Below, piece by piece: positions 37,954-48,083 of a stretch of DNA of 64,000 nucleotides. The notes beneath the pieces are model-generated. The model did not search any database. It was not told the DNA's origin and saw only the letters and a program-made list of their open reading frames with translations. The stretch is taken from contig CP006772.1 of assembly GCA_000473305.1 (NCBI GenBank), positions 1,364,001 through 1,428,000 of the forward strand. The letters are read 5' to 3'. This stretch comes from Bacteroidales bacterium CF. GTDB lineage: Bacteria > Bacteroidota > Bacteroidia > Bacteroidales > UBA932. The number at the start of each line of letters is the position of its first letter. Within the stretch, counting starts at the first letter, position 1. A program made the translations under genes and the position numbers.

Positions 37954-39465
37954 ATGAAGAGAATAAATTATAAAAGAGAGGTTATCTTTCTAATCGGAGT
38001 TGCAACTATAATCCGTTCAATAATGGCATACTTCATAGATCTGAGCGGAGAGGAGGCTTATTGCTGGTCTTTTGCACTATATCCCAAGTTAAGCCAGATG
38101 GAGAGCACTCCCATGATAGGGTGGCTCGTACAACTAACAACATGCAATCTCGCATTTAACCACCCCCTTTTTATCAGGGCCGGAGCAATAATGATTTCAG
38201 CACTGTCGACATGGCTGATTTACATTATCGGCAGACGAGTCAAGAGTGAGGCGACAGGATTCTGTGCAGCTGTAATGTACACCTCATCCTTGTTCTGCTC
38301 TGTGACAACCGGAACATTCATCGGGGCAGAAACTCCCCAGCTGTTATTTCTCCTCCTTTCCATCTATTTCCTGCATGAAGGACTTATTATAAAATATGAC
38401 CAGGGACTTGAATCAAGAACACTTTCAAATATTTCACTCTCAACAAGTGGAATTTTTATCGGACTAGCTACCCTGTCCCATTTCTCTTCCATTCTGATAT
38501 GGGCGGGAGTATTACTCTACATAACGCTCTACGACAAGAAAGCCTTTGGAAGACCATATCTTTATATATCGCTCATATTTAGCCTGTTGCTAACATGGCC
38601 TGTTATTTTATGGCATAACTTACAAATATTTTTCGGTCTCGACACATTATACAACCATCTTATTAATACGCCTGATCCGATAGAGGTTTTGATAGAGAAT
38701 AACCCTGTCAATATAATAATCATCATAGTCTCCATACTGTCTTTCAAAAAATTGCGGTTCATTAAAAACCAGCAGTTCAAATTCTTTATATCAATATCAC
38801 TTCCTTTAATACTGACAGGTAATATCTCAACAGGCATCATCCCTCTGTTTTTTATAGCAGCGGCTTCAATTGAGACAAGAAGCTACAAGCTCAATTTTAT
38901 GCAGCATTTTCCCAGATCCCTTAAGTACAGCCTGATTGTGTGCGTATCCATAACAACTGCATATATACTTCAACTATATATAGGATTATTCAATTTAGAG
39001 GTTAAACAAAGCCCGGATGTCAAAATAGGATATTATGACCCCTCTCTCGACAGATACGGGATGAGAGAACTCTCAGAGGAGTTTGGCAAAATAAGGACAA
39101 TTGATGTTGCTATGGGAAAAATGACCGATCATTCATACATTGTTTCTGACAACTACCTTTTTGCAGCACAGGCTGAATACTACATAGCATATCCGGAAAA
39201 GATCCCGGTCAAAGCTATCGGCTCTCCTGCCGAGATTAGAAAATATTTACTGACCACAATGAATCTGGGTGGTTTCAAAAGCGGTGAAAGTGCTTATTAT
39301 CTGGAGCCATCAGGAAAAGGGCGCTCAGGGATAGACATTGGAAACCAATACTTCAAGAGTGTAGAGATTGCCGGAAATATATACGTTCACCGTCTCGGAA
39401 AACCTGTAATGAAATACACAGTATACCGGTTCAAGGATTTACAAGTTATTCCATTCATACAATGA
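37954..39465 (+). CDS. GT39-type glycosyltransferase
   Basis: A 503-residue membrane glycosyltransferase related to ArnT/PMT, using lipid-linked sugars on the outer side of the inner membrane. The periplasmic loop after helix 1 carries the acidic/aromatic pattern LSGEEAYCWSFALYPKLSQM; next come a TGTFIGAETPQLLFLLLSIY block, about ten helices, and a C-terminal soluble domain of about 150 residues. The acceptor is unknown; lipid A or another envelope glycan is plausible. It overlaps the downstream methyltransferase gene by 4 nt. Confidence 0.85.
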   Translation: MKRINYKREVIFLIGVATIIRSIMAYFIDLSGEEAYCWSFALYPKLSQMESTPMIGWLVQLTTCNLAFNHPLFIRAGAIMISALSTWLIYIIGRRVKSEATGFCAAVMYTSSLFCSVTTGTFIGAETPQLLFLLLSIYFLHEGLIIKYDQGLESRTLSNISLSTSGIFIGLATLSHFSSILIWAGVLLYITLYDKKAFGRPYLYISLIFSLLLTWPVILWHNLQIFFGLDTLYNHLINTPDPIEVLIENNPVNIIIIIVSILSFKKLRFIKNQQFKFFISISLPLILTGNISTGIIPLFFIAAASIETRSYKLNFMQHFPRSLKYSLIVCVSITTAYILQLYIGLFNLEVKQSPDVKIGYYDPSLDRYGMRELSEEFGKIRTIDVAMGKMTDHSYIVSDNYLFAAQAEYYIAYPEKIPVKAIGSPAEIRKYLLTTMNLGGFKSGESAYYLEPSGKGRSGIDIGNQYFKSVEIAGNIYVHRLGKPVMKYTVYRFKDLQVIPFIQ

Positions 39466-40667
39466 TAATTGACAGACCCTTTCTCGACTTCATCAATGAA
39501 CATGCCGAAGGAGATGTATATGAGCTTCTGCTTAAGTCAGATCATTTCCCGGGTATTGACGTAAGGGCTGCTGCAACATCAATAGTTGCCAGAAAAAAGT
39601 TGATTCAAAAAGTTCCTGATTGGGGAGAGGTGGACTCACTTGTCTTTCCGAAAACAGTAAATGCCGAACAAGCAAGTTCTTGGCTGACTGCCATGTACAA
39701 ACAACATTTCTGTGACGGGAGTGTCACAATTGATATAACCGGCGGATACGGGGTAGATTCTTTTTATCTTTCAAAAGTTTCATCAGAATTGCACTACATT
39801 GAGGCAGATTCAGAGGTATTCGAAGCCACCAGGCATAATTTCAACACTCTGGGGGTAAAAAATGTAATTTTTCACAATCACACTGTGAAAAAAGGGACAT
39901 TATCAGCATTAAGGCTGCCCCATGCATCTCTAGTATACATAGATCCGGCAAGGCGTTCAGAAAGTAACGGGAGGGTATTTGCATTTGATGACTGCACCCC
40001 TGACATACTGAATATAAAAGATGAGCTCTTTTCAATATCCGGGACTATTCTTGTAAAGGCCTCCCCAATGCTTGATATTACAGAATCATTGAGGTTGATT
40101 CCGGAAATATGCGAGGTTCACATCCTATCAGTCAGTAATGAATGCAAGGAGCTCCTTTTTCTCATAAAAATGGGGGAAAATAATAAGGATAAGAATAAAG
40201 GGATACCGGTTTTTACAGTAAATTACACTAAGCAGGGAGAGGAAACATTCAACTTTGTTCATGGTGAAGAGAAAGATTCAGATCCCGGTTATTTACATGA
40301 AGATCCTTCAGGATACCTGTATGAGCCAAACAGTTCAATAATAAAATCCGGTGCCTTCTCTTTAATAGCAACAATATTTAATCTTCGCAAACTTGCAAGA
40401 CACACTCATCTCTATACATCTGATGTAAAAATCTCAGGATTCCCTGGAAGAGTCTTTCATGTGGTTGATTCTATTGAATATAAGAAGAAAAACATCTCCG
40501 GCATGAAAGAGAGATACCCGAAGGCGAATATAGCAACAAGGAACTTCTCTTTAACCCCTGAGGGATTAAAGAGAATCCTTGGGATCTCTGACGGAGGTGA
40601 TTTCTATATTTTCGGTTGTACGACAGGTGAGAAAAGAGTATTGATTATTTGCAAAAAAGCAGAGTAA
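39462..40667 (+). CDS. THUMP-like class I methyltransferase
   Basis: A 401-residue protein with an N-terminal helical part, a Rossmann methyltransferase core (VTIDITGGYGVDSFYLSKVS as motif I, about residues 90-109; LVYIDPARRSESNGRVFAF in the catalytic region) and a C-terminal THUMP-like segment (IKSGAFSLIATIFNLRKLAR). The DPARR block is diagnostic of this Bacteroidetes/Firmicutes family, believed to act on RNA. Its target is unknown. The start overlaps the GT39 stop by 4 nt, so the two are coupled; its end meets rng with no gap. Confidence 0.85.
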   Translation: MIIDRPFLDFINEHAEGDVYELLLKSDHFPGIDVRAAATSIVARKKLIQKVPDWGEVDSLVFPKTVNAEQASSWLTAMYKQHFCDGSVTIDITGGYGVDSFYLSKVSSELHYIEADSEVFEATRHNFNTLGVKNVIFHNHTVKKGTLSALRLPHASLVYIDPARRSESNGRVFAFDDCTPDILNIKDELFSISGTILVKASPMLDITESLRLIPEICEVHILSVSNECKELLFLIKMGENNKDKNKGIPVFTVNYTKQGEETFNFVHGEEKDSDPGYLHEDPSGYLYEPNSSIIKSGAFSLIATIFNLRKLARHTHLYTSDVKISGFPGRVFHVVDSIEYKKKNISGMKERYPKANIATRNFSLTPEGLKRILGISDGGDFYIFGCTTGEKRVLIICKKAE

Positions 40668-42218
40668 TCAATCTTCAAGTTTCTCTCCGTTATTCGTAAA
40701 CCATTTTACCTCCAGTAGTGCATTTTCTGTGTGAGACTCAATCTTAATTGAGCATTTATAGTTCTTTGCCCACTTGTACTTGACACTGAAAAAACCCTTT
40801 GAAAGATATGCAGCAAGAATGGGATTTACTTTTAAAATAAAAGACTTTATCTTCTTCTCCTTTACATAATAAGCAAGTTTTCTCTCAATTGTTTCATCTA
40901 TAAGAAGGCTGGATGCTATTTTACCTGTCCCGTTGCAACTCGGACAATTTTCGGATGTGTTTATCTCTGTAGCTGGTCTTACCCTTTGGCGGGTAATCTG
41001 CAACAATCCGAATTTAGTAAGAGGCAATATATTATGCTTAGCTCTGTCACTTTGCATGAGGTCCTGCATATGTTTAAAGAGTTTGATTTTATTTTCATTT
41101 GAATCCATATCAATAAAATCAACCACAATAATTCCTCCCATATCTCTCAATTTGAGCTGCCTTGCTATTTCGTCCGCGGCGCTCATGTTAACATCAAAAC
41201 TGTTTTGCTCCTGATCTGAGCCGCTTTTGGCCCTGATACCACTATTGACATCAATGACATGAAGTGCTTCGGTGTGTTCAATTACAAGATAGGCCCCCTG
41301 TTTTATCGGAACGACCTTCCCAAACGCACTTTTAATCTGCCTGTTTATTTCATAATGGTCAAAAATCGGAGTACCTCCTTTATAAAGCTTTACAATTTTC
41401 TCTTTGTCAGGAGCAATTAGGGATATATACTCCCTAATCTCATTGTACATCGTCTCATCATTTACCTCGATACTGGAGAATGAGTCGTTGAGAAGATCTC
41501 TCAATATAGTTGTTGTACGGCTGTTTTCCGTAAACAACAATTGAGGAGGTTTGGCTTTTGCAATTTTGGACCATGAATCCTCCCACTTTTTGATCAGTGC
41601 TTTTAACTCTCCGTCCAATACTGCAGCTCTCTTACCCTCTGCGACAGTTCTGATTATGACTCCGTAATTAGGCGGCAAAATACTGTAGACCAGCCTTTCC
41701 AGCCTCTTTTTCTCCTCTTTTGAGGTAATTTTCTGAGAAATACTTACTTTGTCGGCAAATGGTATCAAAACCATATTCCTGCCGGCAATTGAAATTTCTG
41801 ATGTTAATCTGGAACCCTTTGTAGAAATAGGCTCCTTTACAATTTGTGCAACAATGAATTGTCCGGGCTTGAGAACATCAGAGATCTTTCCCTCTTTTTC
41901 CAATATATCACCTAGTTTTATATCAGAATAGAGAGCCTGATGATTCCTGCTCTGCACAATAGATTTGGTAAAATAATCCAAAGCCTTGAATGATAATCCA
42001 AGGTCCAAATAGTGTATAAATGCATCCTTCTCGTCTCCGATATCAACGAATGCAGCATTCAGGGCCGGCATTATTCTTTTTACCTTCCCTATATATACAT
42101 CACCTACCGAATAATTACCGTCATTATGCTCCTTGTTCAGCTCGATCAATCTATGATTGTCGAGAAGGGCGATAGAAACCTCCGTAGAACATACATCAAT
42201 TATTAACTCCTTCTCCAT
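40668..42218 (-). CDS. rng: Ribonuclease G (RNase E/G family)
   Basis: A 516-residue endoribonuclease for 5' processing of rRNA and mRNA turnover. The S1 domain is at about 35-130 (GDVYIGKVKRIMPALNAAFV). RNase H-like and 5'-sensor segments follow. The catalytic Mg-binding Asp pair is in GGIIVVDFIDMDSNENK (about residues 358-374), and the zinc-link is CPSCNGTG at about 428. The C-terminal unstructured tail of RNase E is absent, which marks it as an RNase G type. An intrinsic terminator just upstream separates it from the HU unit. Confidence 0.93.
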   Translation of the reverse strand: MEKELIIDVCSTEVSIALLDNHRLIELNKEHNDGNYSVGDVYIGKVKRIMPALNAAFVDIGDEKDAFIHYLDLGLSFKALDYFTKSIVQSRNHQALYSDIKLGDILEKEGKISDVLKPGQFIVAQIVKEPISTKGSRLTSEISIAGRNMVLIPFADKVSISQKITSKEEKKRLERLVYSILPPNYGVIIRTVAEGKRAAVLDGELKALIKKWEDSWSKIAKAKPPQLLFTENSRTTTILRDLLNDSFSSIEVNDETMYNEIREYISLIAPDKEKIVKLYKGGTPIFDHYEINRQIKSAFGKVVPIKQGAYLVIEHTEALHVIDVNSGIRAKSGSDQEQNSFDVNMSAADEIARQLKLRDMGGIIVVDFIDMDSNENKIKLFKHMQDLMQSDRAKHNILPLTKFGLLQITRQRVRPATEINTSENCPSCNGTGKIASSLLIDETIERKLAYYVKEKKIKSFILKVNPILAAYLSKGFFSVKYKWAKNYKCSIKIESHTENALLEVKWFTNNGEKLED

Positions 42219-42237
42219 CTACGATTATAAATAAAAG

Positions 42238-42271
42238 AATCTAAAGTAAGCCAGTTGGCTTACTTTAGATT
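42238..42271 (-). terminator. Intrinsic terminator of the HU transcript
   Basis: AATCTAAAGTAAGCC (42238-42252) pairs perfectly with GGCTTACTTTAGATT (42257-42271) around a 4-nt loop. Read on the minus strand, a T-rich run follows. It ends the HU / small basic protein transcript before rng. Confidence 0.85.
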
Positions 42272-42298
42272 ATCACTCAGTGAAGACTCAAATAGCAA

Positions 42299-42391
42299 CT
42301 ATTTTTTCTTTTTATGTCGGTTCTTACGAAGACGTTTTTTACGCTTGTGAGTTGCCATTTTATGTCTCTTCCTTTTCTTTCCGCTTGGCAT
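42299..42391 (-). CDS. 30-residue basic COX24-like ribosome-associated protein
   Basis: A 30-residue, extremely basic peptide starting MPSGKKRKRHKMATHKRKKR and ending with a K-run. It matches the pattern of the AURKAIP1/COX24 (DUF1713) domain, in which a K-M-x-x-H-K-x-x-K-R-L-R-K core is typical; the related eukaryotic protein is mitochondrial ribosomal mS38. In Bacteroidota this short gene is commonly annotated and is probably a small ribosomal subunit component. It is read in the HU transcript, 32 nt after HU, and a strong terminator follows. The match is by eye; the size and neighbourhood are convincing. Confidence 0.8.
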   Translation of the reverse strand: MPSGKKRKRHKMATHKRKKRLRKNRHKKKK

Positions 42392-42423
42392 AATTATTAA
42401 AATTTACTAAAGTAATGACGTTA

Positions 42424-42708
42424 TTACTTTACGTTGTTCTTCACTTTATTCATAAACACCTTTGCAGGTTTGAAAGCAGGGATGTTGTGTGCTGGGATCA
42501 CCAAAGTAGTGTTCTTTGATATATTCCTGGCTGTCTTCTTTGCACGTTGTTTAACGATAAAGCTACCGAAACCACGAAGATAAACGTTCTTATCTTTTGA
42601 AAGAGATTCTTTTACGCTCTCCATGAAACTCTCAACTACATTCTGGACAGCAATTTTTTCCATTCCAGTTGCTTTTGCAACTTCATTTACGATATCCGCT
42701 TTTGTCAT
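42424..42708 (-). CDS. hup: HU-family DNA-binding protein
   Basis: A 94-residue nucleoid protein. It has the HU N-terminal helices (TKADIVNEVAKATGMEKIAV), the core GFGSFIVKQRAKKTARNI with the beta-arm start, and the arm tail PAHNIPAFKPAKVFMNKV that carries the DNA-intercalating Pro. Length and motifs are those of HU rather than IHF. A promoter at 42749-42780 drives it and the 30-residue gene follows. Confidence 0.95.
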   Translation of the reverse strand: MTKADIVNEVAKATGMEKIAVQNVVESFMESVKESLSKDKNVYLRGFGSFIVKQRAKKTARNISKNTTLVIPAHNIPAFKPAKVFMNKVKNNVK

Positions 42709-42748
42709 GATAAATTAATATTAGGGGTTAGTCGAATTTTTTAACGAA

Positions 42749-42780
42749 CAAAAATAGCACTATTTTATTGATTATTCAAA
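42749..42780 (-). promoter_or_regulatory. HU promoter
   Basis: On the minus strand TTTG (42777-42780), 20 bp, then TATTTTTG (42749-42756): near-perfect Bacteroidetes consensus, about 40 nt before the HU ATG. Confidence 0.75.
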
Positions 42781-42840
42781 ACAAAGCCCTAATATTTTCA
42801 TAAATTTATGTAGTTTTCACCATTTTATGCCATTTATTCA

Positions 42841-42848
42841 TAAATTTG
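42841..42848 (+). promoter_or_regulatory. BamA/TamA-like gene -7 box, leaderless
   Basis: TAAATTTG ends 3 nt before the ATG at 42852. A TTG-started frame at 42846 would begin inside this box, so the ATG is the better start and the message is expected to be leaderless. Confidence 0.6.
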
Positions 42849-42851
42849 GAC

Positions 42852-44252
42852 ATGCGTAATCAATTGATATCTGGAGTTCTTTTTTTGCTTTTACTCCTTC
42901 TACCGGATCAGCTTTCTTCACAGACTAAGTCTTGTATATCAAATATATACACTCCGGAAAAGGGTATTACCAAAAAAGAGATAATTCTGCGGGAACTGCC
43001 ATTTAAGACCGGAGACTCTGTTGAAATAGAAAATATCGAAAAACTTCTACTTATTGGAAAGGAGAATCTGATCAACCTCTCACTTTTCAACTTTGTGTAC
43101 CTTAATTATGAATACAATAAGGAGAATCCGCACAATATAGACATATACATAGAAACAGAGGAGAGATGGTATATATGGCCATTGATAAACGTTGTACTTG
43201 AAGACAGGAACATGACAAGCTGGCTTAAGAGGGGAGATATGGGAAGAGTGACTCTTGAAACGGGCATAAAGGCTTACAACCTGTGGGGACTGAACCACAC
43301 CCTTAGCGTGAGCCTAAGAACCGGATACCAGAGAGGATTGCGTTTTGAATATAATAATATAAGTCTGGACAGGGAACAAAAGTTTCTATTAAATGTAAGT
43401 GCAATCAGAGAGTATTCCCGTACTGAAAATGTAAGAATCGAAAACAATACCCCCTTCTATTACAAATCTGATGAGTTTATTATTGACAAATACACTTATC
43501 TTGCAGGTATTACATATCGCCCAAGATTAAGAATAAGCCATATAATAAATATAGGTGTCGACAAGTGCGACATTTCCAATACTATTCTAACAGAAAATCC
43601 TGATTATTGGGGAACTAAGGATACACTTAGAACAGGTTTTTTCATCAAATACAAGTATTCATCAGACCAACGGGACAACAACCAGTACCCTCTGAATGGG
43701 TATATGATCAGCGGTGAGTTTAACGGATATGCATCCTTTGACAACGATATAAGATATGCCCAAATCTCTTCCATCCTGCAATACTGCCAACCCATAGGTG
43801 ACAGATGGAATATCTCTGCCATACTATCAGCCGGCATCTCTGCAAAAAACAGGAATGCCTACATTTTTGACAAGGCTATCGGGTACGAAAATGCATACCT
43901 GCGGGGAATGGAGTTATATGTTGCAGACGGACAGCACTATTCAGTACTGAATCCAACCCTCAAATACAATATAATACCGACTAAGGTGGTAACAATTGAC
44001 TGGCTCTCATTTCTCAAAAAATTCAGCAAAATTCACTTTGCCCTATATGGCAAGGCTTTTACCGACTTCGGCTATGTCTGTAATAAATACAGGACATTAA
44101 GGTCCAACAACCTCTCCAATAAGTTTCTATACAGTACAGGAATTGGGCTGGATTTTGTCACATACTACGACATAAATCTTTCTATCGAATACTCTTTCAA
44201 CATGTTAAATAAAGGCGGTCTCTTTTTCACCTTTAAAGGGCCATTGATTTAG
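42852..44252 (+). CDS. BamA/TamA-like outer-membrane protein
   Basis: A 466-residue outer-membrane protein with signal peptide (MRNQLISGVLFLLLLLLPDQ), one POTRA-like module (about residues 30-110, GITKKEIILRELPFKTGDSV) and a C-terminal 16-strand-type barrel of the surface-antigen D15 family (SDQRDNNQYPLNGYMISGEF; final strands SIEYSFNMLNKGGLFFTF). With only about one POTRA it is shorter than BamA or TamA and resembles compact Bacteroidetes homologues. A role in outer-membrane protein insertion or secretion is inferred from architecture. Confidence 0.85.
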   Translation: MRNQLISGVLFLLLLLLPDQLSSQTKSCISNIYTPEKGITKKEIILRELPFKTGDSVEIENIEKLLLIGKENLINLSLFNFVYLNYEYNKENPHNIDIYIETEERWYIWPLINVVLEDRNMTSWLKRGDMGRVTLETGIKAYNLWGLNHTLSVSLRTGYQRGLRFEYNNISLDREQKFLLNVSAIREYSRTENVRIENNTPFYYKSDEFIIDKYTYLAGITYRPRLRISHIINIGVDKCDISNTILTENPDYWGTKDTLRTGFFIKYKYSSDQRDNNQYPLNGYMISGEFNGYASFDNDIRYAQISSILQYCQPIGDRWNISAILSAGISAKNRNAYIFDKAIGYENAYLRGMELYVADGQHYSVLNPTLKYNIIPTKVVTIDWLSFLKKFSKIHFALYGKAFTDFGYVCNKYRTLRSNNLSNKFLYSTGIGLDFVTYYDINLSIEYSFNMLNKGGLFFTFKGPLI

Positions 44253-44344
44253 TTTGGCATAATCATTGACCATATAATAGCAGACGTAATATTCCCTGAA
44301 ATTATCGGAATAAGCGTGACAAATTGACATAATAAAGTATAAAT

Positions 44345-46750
44345 ATGAAATTAGACGATATATATCTCCAGCACTCTCTTCCAGAGGATGTAAACATAAT
44401 TCCGGTAATGAACATCGAAGGCATCAGGCATATAGATGATTCAGAACTACCGGACACCTTGCCGATCATCGCTCTGAGAAATGCTGTCCTTTTTCCTGAA
44501 ACTGTCATTCCTATAACGGTAGGAAGGGAAAAATCGGTAAAATTGGTAAGAGAGGTATATGGAAAAATGAGGATTTTGGGAGCTGTCTCTCAAAAAGATG
44601 CAAAGCAAGAGGATCCTTCTCCATCAGATCTTTACGATATAGGAACATTGGCAAAGATTATTAAGATCGTTGAGATGCCTGACGGAGGCATAACAATAAT
44701 ACTTCAAGGCATAAAGAGATTCAAGGTAAAGGATATAATAGCCACGGAACCATATTTCATAGCATCCGTGAAATACCTTGAGGACGATATAAACAAGAGG
44801 AATATTAAGGAACTTGATGCAATTGCCGGATCTGTCAAGGATGCAGCGCTTCACATCATAAAATTATCTCCACATCTTCCACAGGAGGCTGCTTTTGCAA
44901 TTAAGAACATCGAAGGTCACTCCTTTCTTGTAAATTTCATTGCTTCCAGCATGGAGATAGACAACCCTCTGGACAAAATTGCACTACTAAGAGAGGGGCG
45001 CTTAAAGCAGAGGGCATTAAAACTGCTGGAATTGCTCAATAAGCAAATTGATATCCTAAAGATAAAAGATGACATACAACAGAAGGTAAGAAGTGAGATT
45101 GACCAGCAACAGAGAGAGTATTACCTCAATAATCAGCTCAAAACCATTCAGGAAGAACTTGGAATGAACACCAATGTTCAGGAATTTAGCGATTTGAGGC
45201 AACAGGCAACCAAGAAAAAATGGTCAAAGAGTGTTGCTGAGACATTTGAGAAAGAGTTGCAGAAATTGGAAAGGACAAACACCGGTTCTCCTGATTTCAA
45301 CATACAACTTTCTTATGTAAAATTCCTTCTTGAACTGCCTTGGGGAGAGCTTAGCCCCGATAATCTCGATCTTAAGCACGCTCAAAAAACGCTTGACAAT
45401 GACCACTTTGGGCTGGAAACTGTAAAAGAGAGGATAATAGAACACCTTGCAGTCCTTAAATTAAAGGGAGACATGAAATCTCCTATTCTCTGCCTATACG
45501 GCCCTCCGGGGGTTGGTAAGACCTCTTTGGGAAAATCCATTGCCAAGGCATTGGGCCGAAGTTATGAGAGAATATCCCTTGGCGGTTTGCATGACGAGGC
45601 TGAGATACGCGGACACAGAAGGACTTACATCGGAGCTATGCCCGGAAGAATAATCAACTCAATAAAGAAAGCGGGAACATCCAACCCTCTTCTTGTTTTG
45701 GACGAAATTGACAAGGTTAGCAGTGACTTCAGGGGCGATCCTGCTTCTGCATTGTTAGAAGTTCTTGACCCAGAACAAAATGTGTCATTCCACGACAATT
45801 ATCTTGATATAGACTATGACCTCTCAAAGGTTCTGTTTATAACAACTGCCAATAACATCTCTACAATCCATCCGGCTTTAAGGGACAGAATGGAGATGAT
45901 CAATGTAAGCGGTTATCTCGCAGAAGAGAAGAGAGCCATTGCAAAGGGCTATCTAATCCCAAGACAGACAGAGGCTCATGGCCTCAAAAAGACTCAGTTC
46001 AGAATTAACCAGGAGGGAATTGATACAATAATAAGTGAATATACCCGTGAATCTGGTGTCAGAGGTCTGGATAAACAAATAGCAAAACTGGCGAGGATTA
46101 CTGCCAAGAATATTGCGCTTGAGACACCTTTTAACCCACATCTTGGCCCAAAAGAGGTCAAAGAGATGCTTGGTGTTCCCATTTACCAACATGAAACCCA
46201 GAAAGGGAATGAGGCTGCCGGTGTTGTGACAGGACTTGCATGGACAGAAAACGGAGGCGAGATTTTGTTTATCGAGTGTGTCATGAGTAAAGGCAAGGGC
46301 ATACTTACTACTACCGGAAACCTTGGAGATGTCATGAAGGAGTCAGCAGTAATTGCCTACCAATATCTAAAAGCCAATCCTCAGCTACTCTCTCTCAACA
46401 CTAAAGACTTTACCGAAAAAGACATACACATACACGTACCTGAGGGAGCTATTCCAAAAGATGGTCCTTCTGCCGGTATCACAATGATAAGTGCTATGTC
46501 TTCAGCCTTCCTTAAAAAGAGAGTTAAAAGCGGAATTGCAATGACCGGTGAGATAACACTCAGAGGCAGGGTTCTCCCTGTCGGCGGAATAAAAGAGAAG
46601 ATTCTGGCGGCAAAGAGAGCAGGGATTGAGACCATAATTCTCTCAGAGGATAACAGAAAAGATATAAACGACATAAAGGAAATTTATCTTAAAGGTCTAA
46701 ATTTCAAGTTTGTAAAGAACATTCCGGAAGTTATTGAATATATATTCTAA
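44345..46750 (+). CDS. lon: Lon protease
   Basis: An 801-residue ATP-dependent serine protease for damaged and short-lived proteins. The Lon N-domain spans about 35-235 ([20 protein letters not shown]); a coiled coil follows. The AAA+ domain has Walker [14 protein letters not shown] and Walker [10 protein letters not shown]. The protease domain has the catalytic Ser near residue 709 (DGPSAGI) and Lys near 750 (GGIKEK). Standard length. Ung starts 10 nt downstream. Confidence 0.97.
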   Translation: MKLDDIYLQHSLPEDVNIIPVMNIEGIRHIDDSELPDTLPIIALRNAVLFPETVIPITVGREKSVKLVREVYGKMRILGAVSQKDAKQEDPSPSDLYDIGTLAKIIKIVEMPDGGITIILQGIKRFKVKDIIATEPYFIASVKYLEDDINKRNIKELDAIAGSVKDAALHIIKLSPHLPQEAAFAIKNIEGHSFLVNFIASSMEIDNPLDKIALLREGRLKQRALKLLELLNKQIDILKIKDDIQQKVRSEIDQQQREYYLNNQLKTIQEELGMNTNVQEFSDLRQQATKKKWSKSVAETFEKELQKLERTNTGSPDFNIQLSYVKFLLELPWGELSPDNLDLKHAQKTLDNDHFGLETVKERIIEHLAVLKLKGDMKSPILCLYGPPGVGKTSLGKSIAKALGRSYERISLGGLHDEAEIRGHRRTYIGAMPGRIINSIKKAGTSNPLLVLDEIDKVSSDFRGDPASALLEVLDPEQNVSFHDNYLDIDYDLSKVLFITTANNISTIHPALRDRMEMINVSGYLAEEKRAIAKGYLIPRQTEAHGLKKTQFRINQEGIDTIISEYTRESGVRGLDKQIAKLARITAKNIALETPFNPHLGPKEVKEMLGVPIYQHETQKGNEAAGVVTGLAWTENGGEILFIECVMSKGKGILTTTGNLGDVMKESAVIAYQYLKANPQLLSLNTKDFTEKDIHIHVPEGAIPKDGPSAGITMISAMSSAFLKKRVKSGIAMTGEITLRGRVLPVGGIKEKILAAKRAGIETIILSEDNRKDINDIKEIYLKGLNFKFVKNIPEVIEYIF

Positions 46751-46759
46751 GATTTTGTC

Positions 46760-47422
46760 ATGGATGTTAAGATTGATGAAAGTTGGAGAGAAGAGCTTCA
46801 GGAGGAGTTTGACAAAGAGTATTTCTCGAAAATCGTTGGTTTTCTGAAAAGAGAGATGGAATCCCATGTTGTTATCTACCCGAGAGGCAATCTCATCTTT
46901 AATGCATTCAATTCTACTCCTTTCGACAAAGTAAAAGTTGTCATTATAGGTCAGGATCCGTACCATAATCCTGGTCAGGCTCATGGTCTTTCATTTTCGG
47001 TCCCTGACGGGATTAAACCGCCACCCTCACTTGTAAATATTTTCAAGGAGTTAAAAACGGATGTGGGAGTAGATCCGCCTCAAAGCGGCTCTCTGGAAAG
47101 ATGGGCAGAACAAGGAGTCTTTCTTCTTAACGCAGTTCTTACAGTGAGAGCAGGTGCTCCTGCATCTCACGGCAATATCGGATGGACACAGTTCACTGAT
47201 GCTGTAATTAAAAAGCTCTCTGACAAAAGAGAGGGTATAGTTTTTTTGCTGTGGGGAAATTTTGCAAAGGGCAAAAAATCAATTATAGATACAAACCGAC
47301 ATTTTGTGCTAGAGGCTGCGCACCCCTCCCCTCTTGCACAGGGTGCATTTTTCGGTTGCCGCCATTTTTCCAGGACAAATGCTATTCTTGAAGCTCAGGG
47401 AAAAACTCCGATTAATTGGTAA
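46760..47422 (+). CDS. ung: Uracil-DNA glycosylase
   Basis: A 220-residue family-1 uracil-DNA glycosylase that removes uracil from DNA to start base excision repair. The water-activating loop GQDPYHNPGQAHGLSF (catalytic Asp at about residue 65), the uracil-recognition FLLNAVLTVRAG and the DNA-intercalation loop HPSPLAQGAFFGCRHF with the catalytic His are all present. Length is standard. Probably co-transcribed with lon. Confidence 0.97.
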   Translation: MDVKIDESWREELQEEFDKEYFSKIVGFLKREMESHVVIYPRGNLIFNAFNSTPFDKVKVVIIGQDPYHNPGQAHGLSFSVPDGIKPPPSLVNIFKELKTDVGVDPPQSGSLERWAEQGVFLLNAVLTVRAGAPASHGNIGWTQFTDAVIKKLSDKREGIVFLLWGNFAKGKKSIIDTNRHFVLEAAHPSPLAQGAFFGCRHFSRTNAILEAQGKTPINW

Positions 47423-47426
47423 ATAG

Positions 47427-48083
47427 TTACCGTATTCCAAATATTCCGGTTCCTATTCTTACTATTGTACTTCCCTCCTCAATTGCAATTCTGTAGTCTC
47501 CGGACATACCCATGGATATCTCCTTAAAATATTCAGAATCAGAGAAATAATTTTCCTTAAGGAAATCAAACTCTGATTTGAGAGAAGCGAACTCCTTTCT
47601 TATCTGATCCGTTTCCGAGACATAGGAGGCCATCCCCATTACTCCGCAAATCCTTATGTTTTTTAACGATTTTAAAATATCAATGCTTTCGCGGATTTCA
47701 GAAGAGGTGAACCCCTGTTTTGTCTCCTCCATGGCAATGTGAATCTGAATAAGACAATCTTTGGTTATAGAACGTAATGAGGCTTGTCTGTCTATCTCTT
47801 GTGCCAATTTTACTGAATCGACAGAATGAATAAGGTAAGCATTGTCAATAATCATCTTTACCTTATTGGTCTGAAGATGGCCGATAAAATGCCACTTTAT
47901 GTCTTGAGGAAGGGTTTGCGCCTTCATCTGCATCTCCTGAGGACGATTCTCACCAAACTCACGCAGGCCTGAATTGTAGGCCTCCATAATATCTTCGGCA
48001 GGCTTAAATTTAGAAACTGCCACCAATCTTGTTGATGGCGGCAGTTCTTTATTTATCTCCTCAATATGTGCGGAAATTGTCAT
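47427..48083 (-). CDS. YggS-family PLP homeostasis protein
   Basis: A 218-residue single-domain alanine-racemase-fold protein of the YggS/PLPBP family, which controls pyridoxal phosphate levels and has no known catalysis. The cofactor lysine lies in LVAVSKFKPAEDI (about residue 25). Family blocks FGENRPQEMQMK, WHFIGHLQTNKVK, and C-terminal SMGMSGDYRIAIEEGSTIVRIG are present. It overlaps yidC by 4 nt, so it is translationally coupled. Confidence 0.95.
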   Translation of the reverse strand: MTISAHIEEINKELPPSTRLVAVSKFKPAEDIMEAYNSGLREFGENRPQEMQMKAQTLPQDIKWHFIGHLQTNKVKMIIDNAYLIHSVDSVKLAQEIDRQASLRSITKDCLIQIHIAMEETKQGFTSSEIRESIDILKSLKNIRICGVMGMASYVSETDQIRKEFASLKSEFDFLKENYFSDSEYFKEISMGMSGDYRIAIEEGSTIVRIGTGIFGIR

